A stretch of 64,000 nt of DNA from Streptomyces sclerotialus (lineage in GTDB: Bacteria; Actinomycetota; Actinomycetes; Streptomycetales; Streptomycetaceae). This document shows positions 8,690 through 16,941 of this stretch, one piece after another. Location: NCBI GenBank assembly GCA_000719105.1, contig JODX01000012.1, forward strand, positions 62,001 to 126,000, written 5' to 3'. The notes below the pieces were generated by a model. That model saw only the letters and a program-made list of their open reading frames with translations. It had not been told where the DNA came from and searched no databases. Made by a program: the position numbers and the translations under genes. Numbering within the stretch: the stretch's first letter is position 1; each line of letters starts with the position of its first letter.

Positions 8690-9757
8690 GTGAGCGGTGC
8701 GGCGGAGCTGACCGCACCTGAGAAGGAGGCACGCGTTCCGGGACAGGGTGGCTCGCTGGAGTGGGCGCGGGATCTGGTGGCTCCGGCGCTGCGGGAGGCG
8801 GTGGCGGAACTGCCGGGGCCGGAACGGCTCGTCGAGGGGTACCACCGCGGCTGGCACGGAGCGGACGGCGGCCCCCTGCCCGCGGCGGGGCGGACGGGCG
8901 GCAAGGCGGTGCGGCCGGCGCTGGTGCTCCTCGCGGCGCAGGCGGTGGGGGGCGCGGCGGAGTGCGCGGTGCCGGGAGCGGTGGCGGTGGAGCTCGTCCA
9001 CGACTTCACGCTGCTGCACGACGACGTCATCGACGGTGACCCCCTGCGGCGGCACCGCCCCGCGGCCTGGACCGTCTACGGGACACCGTCGGCCGTGCTG
9101 GCCGGGGACGCGCTGCTGGTGGTCGCCCTGCGGACGCTGTCGGCGGTGCCCGGCGCCCGGGGCGCGGCGGCGCTGCGGGAACTGGTGGCCGTGCTGGACG
9201 ACCTCATGCGGGGACAGAGCCAGGACGTCGCCTTCGAGCGGGCCGCGCGGGTCACCGCCCCCGAGTACCTGGCCATGGCGGAGGGCAAGACGGGGGCGCT
9301 GATGGGCGGGGCCTGCGCACTGGGTGGCGTGCTGGCCGGAGCGGGCGAGCACCGCGTCGCCGCCCTCAGGGAGTTCGGGCGGCGGCTCGGCGTGGCCTTC
9401 CAGTGCGCCGACGACCTGCTCGCCATCTGGGGCGACAGCCGGCGCAGCGGGAAGCCCGTGGGCGCGGACCTCGCCGCCCGCAAGAAGTCGCTGCCGGTGG
9501 CGGTGGCGCTGACCGGAGACAGTACGGCGGGCCGCCGGCTGGCGGAACTGTACGAGCGGCCCGGGCCACTGGACGCGGCCGGTCTCGAGGCGGCAGCGTC
9601 GCTGGTGGAGGAGGCCGGGGGCCGCGCGGCCACAGAACGGGAGGCACAGCGCCAGCTCACCGCCGCCCTGCAGGCGCTCGCGCGCGCGGAACCGCTGCCG
9701 GAGGCGTACCGGCACTTGCGGCGGATGGCGACGGCGATGACCCGGCGCGACCGCTGA
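8690..9757 (+). CDS. Polyprenyl synthetase family protein (trans-isoprenyl diphosphate synthase)
   Basis: A 355-residue chain-elongating prenyl diphosphate synthase that condenses isopentenyl with allylic diphosphates in the cytoplasm. GTG 8690 follows GGAGG with good spacing. The first aspartate-rich motif is DDVID in LLHDDVIDGD. The second region is QCADDLLAIWGD, where the last Asp of classical DDxxD is replaced by Ala, followed by GKPVGADLAARKKSLP. From memory, this DDLLAIWGD signature marks actinobacterial synthases often paired with family 2 encapsulin shells or terpene synthases. No encapsulin, terpene cyclase or other terpenoid gene lies in the window, so partner and product length are unknown. 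It is unrelated to its pectinolytic neighbours and convergent with a small secreted-protein gene. Confidence 0.88.
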   Translation: MSGAAELTAPEKEARVPGQGGSLEWARDLVAPALREAVAELPGPERLVEGYHRGWHGADGGPLPAAGRTGGKAVRPALVLLAAQAVGGAAECAVPGAVAVELVHDFTLLHDDVIDGDPLRRHRPAAWTVYGTPSAVLAGDALLVVALRTLSAVPGARGAAALRELVAVLDDLMRGQSQDVAFERAARVTAPEYLAMAEGKTGALMGGACALGGVLAGAGEHRVAALREFGRRLGVAFQCADDLLAIWGDSRRSGKPVGADLAARKKSLPVAVALTGDSTAGRRLAELYERPGPLDAAGLEAAASLVEEAGGRAATEREAQRQLTAALQALARAEPLPEAYRHLRRMATAMTRRDR

Positions 9758-9780
9758 ACCAGGCGCGAAAGCGCGAAAAT

Positions 9781-9820
9781 GCGAAAGGCGGGGTGCGTCC
9801 GGACGCACCCCGCCTTTCGC
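9781..9820. terminator. Perfect 20+20 base palindromic terminator
   Basis: Bases 9781-9800 are exactly complementary to 9801-9820 with no unpaired spacer, so the hairpin tip must open by a few bases. It lies between convergent genes and can serve both. Two more GCGAAA copies immediately upstream (9763-9777) look like partial repeats of its arm. Confidence 0.88.
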
Positions 9821-9837
9821 GCTGTTCCGGCCGGTGG

Positions 9838-10074
9838 TCAGCCCCGGCGGCCGGCGAATTCCCACCCCACGCCACCGTTGATGTCACCGCGGTGCGGAAC
9901 CTCGAAGGGGCCGAAGTTCGCCGGACGCTCATTGTGGTGGTGATAGTGCTCGTCGCCGGGCGGCGGGTGACCGCCGACGGCCGGGAAGGAGGCGGCCGGC
10001 GCCGCGGGGGCGCCGGCCACGGCAAGCGCGGCCGCTGCGACGCACACGGTCACAGCACGGCGGAGGGAGAACAT
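9838..10074 (-). CDS. Small secreted protein of unknown function
   Basis: A 78-residue product with a clear signal peptide (MFSLRRAVTV, an alanine-rich core, then APAAPAASF). The short mature part has a histidine cluster in GDEHYHHHNE and a C-terminal PHRGDINGGVGWEF segment. The ATG at 10074 is preceded by GAGGAG at correct spacing, which decides it over the longer open frame. I do not recognise a family; small secreted proteins of this shape are common in Streptomyces. The histidine cluster could bind metal, but that is speculation. It converges with the polyprenyl synthase and stands alone. Upstream there are about 240 bases before the PL3 lyase end, with nothing else recognisable. Confidence 0.72.
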   Translation of the reverse strand: MFSLRRAVTVCVAAAALAVAGAPAAPAASFPAVGGHPPPGDEHYHHHNERPANFGPFEVPHRGDINGGVGWEFAGRRG

Positions 10075-10315
10075 CGACGACTCCTCGCGGATAAGGGAGA
10101 TCAGCGGATCAGTCACGATGCTAGTGATATGCGCCGACGGCCCGGCGGAGAAATTCCGGGCCGTCCCGTGCTGTCCCCCGAATGAGGAGGCGAATGGCCG
10201 GGAAAAGGAGAGCCGGACGGCTGAGGGGTGAAATACCGCCCGGCGGCTCATGAGCGAGTCACGAATCGCCTTTTCCCTTGCCCCGCCACTCGGATGCGGC
10301 GCTCGGATTACTTGT

Positions 10316-11131
10316 TCACCTGTAGGTGATGTCGGAGGACGAGTACAGGCAGTTGGTGCTGTCCGGGCCCGTCCCGACCGCGGTGGTGTTGTTGTACTTC
10401 TGGCAGGGCACGACCTTGCGGCTGCTGTCGTTGGAGATCGTGATCCTGCGCAGGGTCGCGACGTCGTTGCGGTTGACGTTGATGCCGACGAGCCGCGCCG
10501 TGGAGCCCGTGCCGGTCACCTCGATGGTGTTGAGGTTGACCTTGCGCGTGTACTGCGTGGAACAGTCGCCGCAGGAGCGGTAGAGCGTCTTGAACTCGCT
10601 GACGGCGAAGTTGGAGATGTTCACCGTGCCGCCGCCGTTGTGCTGGAACACCTTGTCGGCGGCCTTCTTCGCGCCGCCGCCGGTGACGGTGGCGACGGTG
10701 CCGTTGCCGCCGCGGAAGGTGGCGGCGTCCTCGCCGACGTCCTCCCACCACACGTTCTGCAGAGTGCAGTTGCCCTCGCAGTGGATGCCGTCGGCGCCGG
10801 GCGCGCCGATGATGACGTTCTTCAGCGTCGCGCCGTTCGCGAGCTTGAAGATCGGGTCCTGGCCCTCCTCCTGGCCGTCACCGGCCAGGTCGCCGCTGCC
10901 GTAGTACCGCACCATGCCGCCGTCCCGGGTGCCGGACACGGAGATGGTGGAGCTCACGCCCTGGCTGCCGGTGGGGGCCGGCCAGGTGGCGGCGCTCGCG
11001 GCCGGCAGGGTCGAGCCGCCGACGAGGGCGGTGCCGGTCAGGCCGAGCGCGCCGAGACCGCTGAGGAGGGCGTGCCGCCGTACGGTACGGCGGCGCGGGT
11101 GACGCACACGCTGCTCTGCTGGTGAAGTCAT
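10316..11131 (-). CDS. Secreted pectate lyase, PL3 family
   Basis: A 271-residue secreted lyase of the small PL3 beta-helix family. ATG 11131 has AAGGAA upstream and leads into a twin-arginine-like basic stretch (RRRTVRRHALLSG), a hydrophobic core and an ASAATW cleavage region. PL3 features are present: GADGIHCEGNCTLQNVWWED with paired cysteines, the lysine region KVFQHNGGGTVNISNF, and the arginine region SRKVVPCQKYN. Six cysteines in the mature chain suggest disulfides. It ends the pectinolytic island and is transcribed alone from a short upstream region. All recognisable catalytic-region residues are present. Confidence 0.92.
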   Translation of the reverse strand: MTSPAEQRVRHPRRRTVRRHALLSGLGALGLTGTALVGGSTLPAASAATWPAPTGSQGVSSTISVSGTRDGGMVRYYGSGDLAGDGQEEGQDPIFKLANGATLKNVIIGAPGADGIHCEGNCTLQNVWWEDVGEDAATFRGGNGTVATVTGGGAKKAADKVFQHNGGGTVNISNFAVSEFKTLYRSCGDCSTQYTRKVNLNTIEVTGTGSTARLVGINVNRNDVATLRRITISNDSSRKVVPCQKYNNTTAVGTGPDSTNCLYSSSDITYR

Positions 11132-11223
11132 GTCCCGTTTCCTTCGGTGGGGGATCAGAGCTGTGCTTCTCGACTGCTGGTCGCCACCGGAGGGGAAGAG
11201 GTTGCCGCGCGGGGGACTTTTTT

Positions 11224-11246
11224 TCCGCCGGGCCGTTCCCGGCGGA
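11224..11246 (-). terminator. Hairpin after the sigma/membrane-protein operon
   Basis: TCCGCCGGG (11224-11232) pairs perfectly with 11238-11246 around CCGTT. It lies just past the stop of the membrane protein read leftward. A T-run on the plus strand precedes it, so the U-tail would suit only rightward-to-leftward antisense; as a leftward terminator it relies on the stem. Confidence 0.55.
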
Positions 11247-11269
11247 TGCATCCCGGCGGATTCACCGGC

Positions 11270-12157
11270 TCACGAGTCGCCCTCGTCCGAGTCGTCGTCG
11301 CCCTGCCGCGCGAAGTCGCCGCCCACGGCGAGCTGTTCGCCGTCCGCCGTCGCGGTGATCGTGTAGTCGTCGTCCCCGGCGTCACGGCCGCCGCGCTCGT
11401 GGTCGTACTGGCCGGCGAAGACCCACTCCCCGGCCGGGACCGTACGGCCCTCCTTGAGCGTCCACCGGTAGACGAGGAAGCCGTCCTCCTCGCCGGTCGT
11501 CAGCGTGAAGTCCCGCTCGGGCAGCGACCGCCAGGCGCCGGTCGAGGTGACGCCCTCGGTCAGCGCGATGCGCAGTTCGACGGTGAGCGCCGTGAGCTTC
11601 TCCCGCGACTTCAGGGTGACGTTGCTCTGCGCCCAGAACTCGTTGCTGTGCGGGTCGACCGAGCCGTCGGACCACAGCGGCCCGCTCTCCACGTCCCGGG
11701 CCACGGGCGGCCGGGACGAGGCGGAGTCCTCCGGCTTCTCCTTGTCCTTCGACTCCTCGGAACTCTCCGCGGACGGGGTGCTGCTCGGCTTGTCGCCGGC
11801 GTTGCCGGTCGGGGTGGGGTCGTCGGGCGGGAGCGGTGCGCGGCTCGTCGCGTCCGGGGAGACGACCGGCGTCGGCGACGTCACGACCGTACGGTCCGCG
11901 GGCTCGTCGCCCTTGACCGCCGAGGCGACCGCGTAGCCGCCCACCCCGAGAACCCCGGCGACGGCGGCCGTGGCGCCCGCGAGCCGCATCCAGCCGGCCC
12001 AGCCGCTCAGGGGGCGCGCCCGGTGTGCGGAGCGGGCCGGGCGGGGCCCCTCCGCCATGCCGCGTTCGATCCGGGCCAGGATCCGCGCGCGGTCGGGCTC
12101 ATGAGCCTCGCCCGCTTCGCGCAGGCGGGCGCGCAGCTCGTCGTGCACGTCCCTCAT
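11270..12157 (-). CDS. Membrane protein cotranscribed with SigE-family sigma factor, possible anti-sigma factor
   Basis: A 295-residue protein with an arginine-rich cytoplasmic N-terminus (residues 1-55), one membrane helix around 58-82 (RLAGATAAVAGVLGVGGYAV), a long Ser/Pro/Asp/Glu extracytoplasmic linker to about 160, and a folded beta-rich domain to the end. Its ATG overlaps the sigma-factor stop by 4 bases, so the two are translationally coupled. One-helix topology next to an ECF-like sigma gene suggests an anti-sigma or sensing partner. However, no zinc-finger HxxxCxxC motif of typical anti-sigma factors is visible. Function is therefore inferred from position. The tail is very acidic (DDDSDEGDS). 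Confidence 0.75.
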   Translation of the reverse strand: MRDVHDELRARLREAGEAHEPDRARILARIERGMAEGPRPARSAHRARPLSGWAGWMRLAGATAAVAGVLGVGGYAVASAVKGDEPADRTVVTSPTPVVSPDATSRAPLPPDDPTPTGNAGDKPSSTPSAESSEESKDKEKPEDSASSRPPVARDVESGPLWSDGSVDPHSNEFWAQSNVTLKSREKLTALTVELRIALTEGVTSTGAWRSLPERDFTLTTGEEDGFLVYRWTLKEGRTVPAGEWVFAGQYDHERGGRDAGDDDYTITATADGEQLAVGGDFARQGDDDSDEGDS

Positions 12158-12717
12158 CGGTCCCTTCCTCCGGTGGCCCCGGACACCGCTGCCCTGTGCA
12201 TCTGCCGCGGGGCCTCCTGCGCCCCGAGCAGCCGCTGGAGCTCCGCCATCCCCTTCGACGTCTGGCTCTTCACCGTACCGACCGACACGCCCAGCGCGAG
12301 CGCGGTGTCCTTCTCCGAGAGGTCGAAGGCGTGCCGCAGCACCACACACGCCCGCTTGCGGAACGGCAGTCTGCGCAGTGCCCCCTGCACATCGACCATG
12401 CCGGGAACGTCGGGGTTCTCGGTCTTCTCCTCGCGCTGCGACCAGAACAGCGTAATGCGGCGCCGCTCGCGGACCGCGCTGCGGATGCGGGTCCGGGCGA
12501 GGTTGGCGACCACCCCGCGCGCGTACGCCACCGGGTGGTCGGCCGCCCGCACCCGGTCCCAGCGGTGCCACATCGCGAGCAGCGCGTCGGCCGCGAGGTC
12601 GTCGGCCGCGTCGGCCTCGCCCGTCAGCAGATGGGCCAGCCGCGCCAGTTCGGCGTAGTGCCGCTCGAAGAAAGCGTGGAACTCCACGGAGGCGGCGTCG
12701 TCGACGACAGTGCCCAC
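12154..12717 (-). CDS. SigE-family RNA polymerase sigma factor
   Basis: A 187-residue ECF-type sigma factor. GTG 12717 is chosen because GAGGAGAGG lies 6-7 bases upstream and the product then begins at the usual point for the family (VDDAASVEFHAFFERHY). Region 2 contains ADDLAADALLAMWHRWDR. Region 4 contains LPFRKRACVVLRHAFDLSEKD followed by a helix-turn-helix ALGVSVGTVKSQTSKGM. The upstream open frame up to 12984 has no start signal. It is followed, with a 4-base overlap, by a one-helix membrane protein that may regulate it. The 299-base region to the divergent permease holds its promoter; no clear ECF consensus was found there. Confidence 0.92.
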   Translation of the reverse strand: MGTVVDDAASVEFHAFFERHYAELARLAHLLTGEADAADDLAADALLAMWHRWDRVRAADHPVAYARGVVANLARTRIRSAVRERRRITLFWSQREEKTENPDVPGMVDVQGALRRLPFRKRACVVLRHAFDLSEKDTALALGVSVGTVKSQTSKGMAELQRLLGAQEAPRQMHRAAVSGATGGRDR

Positions 12718-13016
12718 GGGCGACCTCTCCTCGCTGCGGATCGACGGATACCAGTGCGGGGACGCGTGTGTACGGACCGTGCTCGGTGCGCGTGCGGATA
12801 CGGCCCCCGGGTTCGACCCGGCAACGCATGATCGTTTCTCCGGGGCGAGGAGCGGAAGCGTAGCAGTGTTCGTACGGGCCTTCGAACAGCGTGTGACCCA
12901 CCGAACTTTGATTCCGTAACACGGAGGAGACCTGAAGTGCACACGACAGGGGGACAATCCAGCCAGCATCCGCACACTCGGCACTCAGGCCTCCACGGCC
13001 CCAAGGAGTATCCGCC

Positions 13017-14471
13017 ATGTCCGACAGTCAGCAGGCGGCCGGCCCGTCGAAAGCCGGGCCACCAGCGACGACGAACGGCGTCGACCGCTTCTTCCGGATC
13101 AGCGCCCGGGGTTCCACCCTCGCCCGTGAGATACGCGGCGGCCTCGCCACGTTCTTCACGATGGCATACATCCTCGTCCTGAATCCCATCATCCTGGGCA
13201 GCGCCGAGGACAAGTTCGGGCACCGGCTCGACGGCGCCGAACTGGCCACCGCCACCGCCCTGGTGGCCGCGCTCATGACGGTCATCATGGGCGTCGGCGG
13301 CAACCTCCCGCTCGCGCTCGCCGCCGGACTCGGCCTCAACGCCGTCGTCGCCTTCCAGATCGCCCCGCTGATGAGCTGGGCCGACGCGATGGGCCTCGTC
13401 GTCCTCGAGGGCCTGCTGATCTGCGTCCTGGTGGTCACCGGGCTGCGCGAGGCCGTCATGCACGCCATCCCGCAGCCGCTCAAGCAGGCCATCAGCGTGG
13501 GCATCGGCCTGTTCATCGCCTTCATCGGCTTCGTCGACGCCGGGTTCGTCAGCCGGATCCCGGACGCCGCGAACACCACCGTCCCCGTGCAACTCGGCGC
13601 CACCGGCGCACTGTCGGGCTGGCCGATCCTCGTCTTCTGCCTCGGCGTGCTGCTGACGATCGGGCTGCTCGCCCGCGGGGTGAAGGGCGCGATCCTGATC
13701 AGCATCCTGGTGATGACGGCCGTTGCGATCGTGATCGAGGCGGCCGCCGACATCCCGAGCTGGGGGCTGACCACGCCGAAGCTCGCCGACGACATCGTGG
13801 CCGCGCCCGACTTCGGGCTGATCGGCGACTTCAGCCTGTTCGGCGCCTTCGGCGAGACCACCGTCATCGCCGTGGTGCTGCTGATCTTCACCCTGCTGCT
13901 GTCCGACTTCTTCGACACCATGGGCACGGTCGTCGGAGTCAGCACCGAGGCCGGACTGGTCGACGAGCAGGGCAGGGTGCCGAACCTGGGCCGCGTGCTG
14001 CTCATCGACGGCGCGGCCGCCGTCGCGGGCGGCGCCTCCTCCGCCTCCTCGGCGACCTCGTACGTCGAGTCGGCGGCCGGCGTCGGCGAGGGCGCGCGCA
14101 CCGGCTTCGCGAACCTGGTCACCGGCGGGCTGTTCGCCTGCGCGCTGTTCCTGACCCCGCTGCTGACCATGGTCCCGATGCAGGCGGCCGCCCCGGCGCT
14201 CGTCGCGGTCGGCTTCCTGATGATGGTCCAGGTCAAGCAGATCGACTGGGAGCGGTACGAGATCGCGATCCCCGCGTTCCTGACGATCGCCGTGATGCCG
14301 TTCACCTACTCGATCACGAACGGCATCGGCGCGGGCTTCGTGTCATACGTCCTGATCAAAACCGTGCTCGGCAGGGCCAGGGAAGTGCACTGGCTGCTGT
14401 GGGGGACCTCGGCGCTGTTCCTGGTGTACTTCGCGATCGACCCGGTCCAGCAGCTGCTCGGGGTGGCGTGA
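13017..14471 (+). CDS. NCS2-family purine permease (AzgA/GhxP type)
   Basis: A 484-residue inner-membrane transporter importing adenine, guanine or hypoxanthine with protons. ATG 13017 has AAGGAG 10 bases upstream. Family signatures include the N-terminal RFFRISARGSTLAREIRGGL, TFFTMAYILVLNP, GLGLNAVVAFQ, and in the middle LLLSDFFDTMGTVVGVS. About twelve or more hydrophobic helices can be followed. Length fits the family. It is a single gene ending at a strong hairpin shared with the convergent penicillin-binding protein gene. Which purine it prefers cannot be told from sequence. Confidence 0.94.
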   Translation: MSDSQQAAGPSKAGPPATTNGVDRFFRISARGSTLAREIRGGLATFFTMAYILVLNPIILGSAEDKFGHRLDGAELATATALVAALMTVIMGVGGNLPLALAAGLGLNAVVAFQIAPLMSWADAMGLVVLEGLLICVLVVTGLREAVMHAIPQPLKQAISVGIGLFIAFIGFVDAGFVSRIPDAANTTVPVQLGATGALSGWPILVFCLGVLLTIGLLARGVKGAILISILVMTAVAIVIEAAADIPSWGLTTPKLADDIVAAPDFGLIGDFSLFGAFGETTVIAVVLLIFTLLLSDFFDTMGTVVGVSTEAGLVDEQGRVPNLGRVLLIDGAAAVAGGASSASSATSYVESAAGVGEGARTGFANLVTGGLFACALFLTPLLTMVPMQAAAPALVAVGFLMMVQVKQIDWERYEIAIPAFLTIAVMPFTYSITNGIGAGFVSYVLIKTVLGRAREVHWLLWGTSALFLVYFAIDPVQQLLGVA

Positions 14472-14475
14472 GACG

Positions 14476-14515
14476 GGAGGGCTCCCCGTGCCCGTGAGAC
14501 CACGAGGAGCCCTCC
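14476..14515. terminator. Bidirectional hairpin terminator
   Basis: GGAGGGCTCC plus CCGTG (14476-14490) pairs with CACG plus AGGAGCCCTCC (14501-14515), with one bulged base and a 10-base loop. It lies between the converging permease and penicillin-binding-protein genes. Confidence 0.8.
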
Positions 14516-14527
14516 GCACCCGACCGG

Positions 14528-15988
14528 CTAGTCCTGCAGCGCCGCCTCCATCATCGCCTGCGCCACCGGCGCCGCCAGCCCGTTGCCGCTGACCTCGGAG
14601 CGCGCCGCGTCCGACTGCTCGACGACCACCGCCACGGCGACCTCCTGGCCGGTGGTGTCCGACTTCGCGTACGAGGTGAACCAGGCGTACGGCGTCTTGC
14701 TGTTGTTCTCGCCGTGCTGGGCGGTACCGGTCTTGCCGCCGACCGTGGCGCCGGAGACCCGGGCGTTGGTGCCCGTCCCCTCCTCGACCACCGTCTGCAT
14801 CGCGGACCGGAGCTGCTCGGCGGTGGCGGAGCTGACGATCCGCTCCGTCCCCGCCTCGTCGTCGTAGTCCCGGAGCACATTGCCGTCGGCGTCACTGGTC
14901 TGCGCCACCATATGGGGCGACACCAGCTCGCCGTCGTTGGCTATGGCCGCCGACACCATGGCGATCTGCAACGGGGTGGCCGTCACATCGAACTGGCCAA
15001 TACCGGACAGTGCGGTCTGCGCCTCGTCCATGTCGGACGGGTACACACTCGCGTACGCCCGCACCGGCACGTCCAGATCGTCGTCGTTAAAGCCGAAACT
15101 CTCCGCCATCGCCTTCACCTTGTCCTGACCGAGGTCGACGGCCAGCTTCGCGAAGACGTTGTTGCACGAGTACTGCAGCGCCACCCGGATCGTGGCGTTC
15201 TCGCAGGGCGCCGCGGTGTTCTCGTTGGCCAGCTCGGTGACCGTGCCGGGCAGCGTGTACGGGTCCGGGCTGTCCGTGCGCTCGTCCACGGACCCGTACA
15301 GCCCGTCCTCCAGCGCGGCGGCCGCGACGACCAGCTTGAACGTCGAGCCCGGCGGCAGCGGCTGCCGCAGCGCGCGGTTGACCAGCGGCTTGTCGTCGTC
15401 CTTGGAGAGCTTCTTCCAGGCCGCGGCGTCGCCGGAGCCGGAGCCGCTGATCGTGCCCGGGTCGTACGACGGGGTGGAGACCACGGCGAGGATCTGCCCG
15501 GTCGCCGGGTCGATCGCGACGGCCGCGCCCTTCTTGTCGCCGAGCGCCTCGTACGCGGCCCGCTGCACGTCCGGATCGATCGTCGTGACCACGTCGCCCG
15601 GGGCGGCGGGCTCCTTGGTGAGCACGTCCAGCGGGCTCTTGAGCTCGGTGTCCGTGCCGTCGAGGAGGTCCTTGTAGATGCCCTCCAGCTGTGTCGCCCC
15701 GTACACCTGCGAGCCATAGCCCGTCACGGCCGCGTACAGCTCGCCGTCCTTGTACGTGCGCTTGTACGCGAAGTCGCTGCCGTCGGTGCGCGCCGAGCCG
15801 GTGACCGCCTCGCCGGCCACGATGATGTCGCCGAGCGGCTGGGCGTACTGCTCCATCATGGTGCGCCGGTTGTTCTTGTCGTCCGCGAGCGCCTGGCCGT
15901 CGTAGAACTGCACCCATGTCGCCCTGACCAGCAGGGCGAACACGAGCAGCAGGGTGAAGACGGCGGTCCGCCTGATCGTCTTGTTCAT
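14528..15988 (-). CDS. Class B penicillin-binding protein (PbpA-like transpeptidase)
   Basis: A 486-residue membrane-anchored peptidoglycan transpeptidase. An N-terminal helix (RRTAVFTLLLVFALLVRATW) anchors it; the remainder is outside. Penicillin-binding motifs are in order: SxxK as PPGSTFK, SxN as YSCNN, and KTG as GGKTGTAQH. A long acyl-acceptor loop (PYTLPGTVTEL) and the ATPLQIAMVSAAIAN helix fit the PBP2/FtsI-like PbpA group of actinobacteria, which lack a large N-terminal pedestal. There is no FtsW/RodA partner next to it, unlike the pbpA-rodA pair near the origin, so this is probably one of several paralogues used in development. It has its own promoter region upstream (15989-16108). 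Confidence 0.94.
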   Translation of the reverse strand: MNKTIRRTAVFTLLLVFALLVRATWVQFYDGQALADDKNNRRTMMEQYAQPLGDIIVAGEAVTGSARTDGSDFAYKRTYKDGELYAAVTGYGSQVYGATQLEGIYKDLLDGTDTELKSPLDVLTKEPAAPGDVVTTIDPDVQRAAYEALGDKKGAAVAIDPATGQILAVVSTPSYDPGTISGSGSGDAAAWKKLSKDDDKPLVNRALRQPLPPGSTFKLVVAAAALEDGLYGSVDERTDSPDPYTLPGTVTELANENTAAPCENATIRVALQYSCNNVFAKLAVDLGQDKVKAMAESFGFNDDDLDVPVRAYASVYPSDMDEAQTALSGIGQFDVTATPLQIAMVSAAIANDGELVSPHMVAQTSDADGNVLRDYDDEAGTERIVSSATAEQLRSAMQTVVEEGTGTNARVSGATVGGKTGTAQHGENNSKTPYAWFTSYAKSDTTGQEVAVAVVVEQSDAARSEVSGNGLAAPVAQAMMEAALQD

Positions 15989-16108
15989 GCCGTCCGGAAG
16001 ACGAACGGGATGGGATCAAACGTTCCCTCGCGTCCGTTTTCTCATGACACTCTCATGACACTCCGGCATGACTTCTCCGGAGTGCCCGGCAGCCACGGGC
16101 CCGCCCGC

Positions 16109-16882
16109 TCAGAGCCGGCGCGTCGCCAGCGTCAGCCGGTCCCGCGCGTCGAACAGGGCGTCCTTCACCAGCTGCTCGTGGGCGGGGGTCAGCCGGGCCG
16201 CCGGCACCGAGCAGCTGATCGCGTCCCGGGCGGGGGTGCGGTAGGGGACGGCCACGCCGAAGCAGCGCAGGCCCAGCGTGTTCTCCTCGCGGTCCACGGC
16301 GAAGCCCTGCTCGCGGATCTGGTGGAGCTCCTCGATGAGCTTCTCGCGGTCCGTGATCGTGTGCTCGGTCAGCGCGGGCAGCGTCTCCGGGAGCAGCTTG
16401 CGCACCTGCTCGTCGGTGTGGGTGGCCAGCAGCGCCTTGCCCAGCGACGTCGAGTGGGCGGGCAGCCGGCGGCCCACGCGCGTGAAGGGGCGCAGATAGT
16501 GCTGCGACTGGCGGGTGGCGAGGTAGACGACGTTCGTGCCGTCGAGGCGCGCCAGGTGGATGGTCTCCGTGGTGTCGTCCGAGAGCCGGTCCAGCGTCGG
16601 GCGGGCCGCGGCCACGACCTCGTCGCCGTCGATGTAGGAGGTGCCGACGAGCAGCGCCCGCACCCCGATGCCGTACCGCGTGCCCGTGGCGTCCGTCTCC
16701 ACCCAGCCGAGGTCGACGAGCGTGCGCAGCAGCATGTACAGGCTGGACTTCGGATAGCCCACCGCCTCCTGCACCGCGGCCAGGGAGTGCATGCCGGGCC
16801 GGCCCGCGAAGTACTCCAGCAGTTCCACCGTGCGCACCGCGGACTTGACCTGCGCCCCGCCGCCCGTCTCGCCAGCCGACAT
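16109..16882 (-). CDS. IclR-family transcriptional regulator
   Basis: A 257-residue dimeric DNA-binding regulator. The N-terminal winged helix covers about residues 12-75 (SAVRTVELLEYFAG, then LAAVQEAVGYPKSSLYMLLRTL). The C-terminal effector domain includes HLARLDGTNVVYLATRQ, LGKALLATHTDEQV and the conserved GFAVDREEN and FGVAVPYRTP. ATG 16882 is preferred because AAGGGG precedes it; a possible upstream start at 16930 lacks a ribosome site. It is divergent from the semialdehyde dehydrogenase gene, and a symmetric site lies between them. IclR proteins next to sugar-acid genes usually bind a keto-sugar acid; the effector here is inferred. Confidence 0.93.
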   Translation of the reverse strand: MSAGETGGGAQVKSAVRTVELLEYFAGRPGMHSLAAVQEAVGYPKSSLYMLLRTLVDLGWVETDATGTRYGIGVRALLVGTSYIDGDEVVAAARPTLDRLSDDTTETIHLARLDGTNVVYLATRQSQHYLRPFTRVGRRLPAHSTSLGKALLATHTDEQVRKLLPETLPALTEHTITDREKLIEELHQIREQGFAVDREENTLGLRCFGVAVPYRTPARDAISCSVPAARLTPAHEQLVKDALFDARDRLTLATRRL

Positions 16883-16941
16883 CGCCCTTGACCCCTTCGT
16901 TCGACGGGAAATAGTCTCCCAAGTGTTCATCTATGGAGATG

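Noticed and set aside
8404..8721. A 105-codon frame between the PL9 lyase and the polyprenyl synthase
   Set aside because: Composition is noncoding-like, it crosses a hairpin and overlaps the synthase start in another frame.
12811..12825. GGTTCGACCCGG as a tRNA T-loop
   Set aside because: No acceptor or anticodon stems can be built around it.
12718..13016. Vegetative promoter (TTCGAA/TACGCT) for the sigma-factor gene
   Set aside because: Spacing is acceptable but the -35 match is poor; too weak to list.
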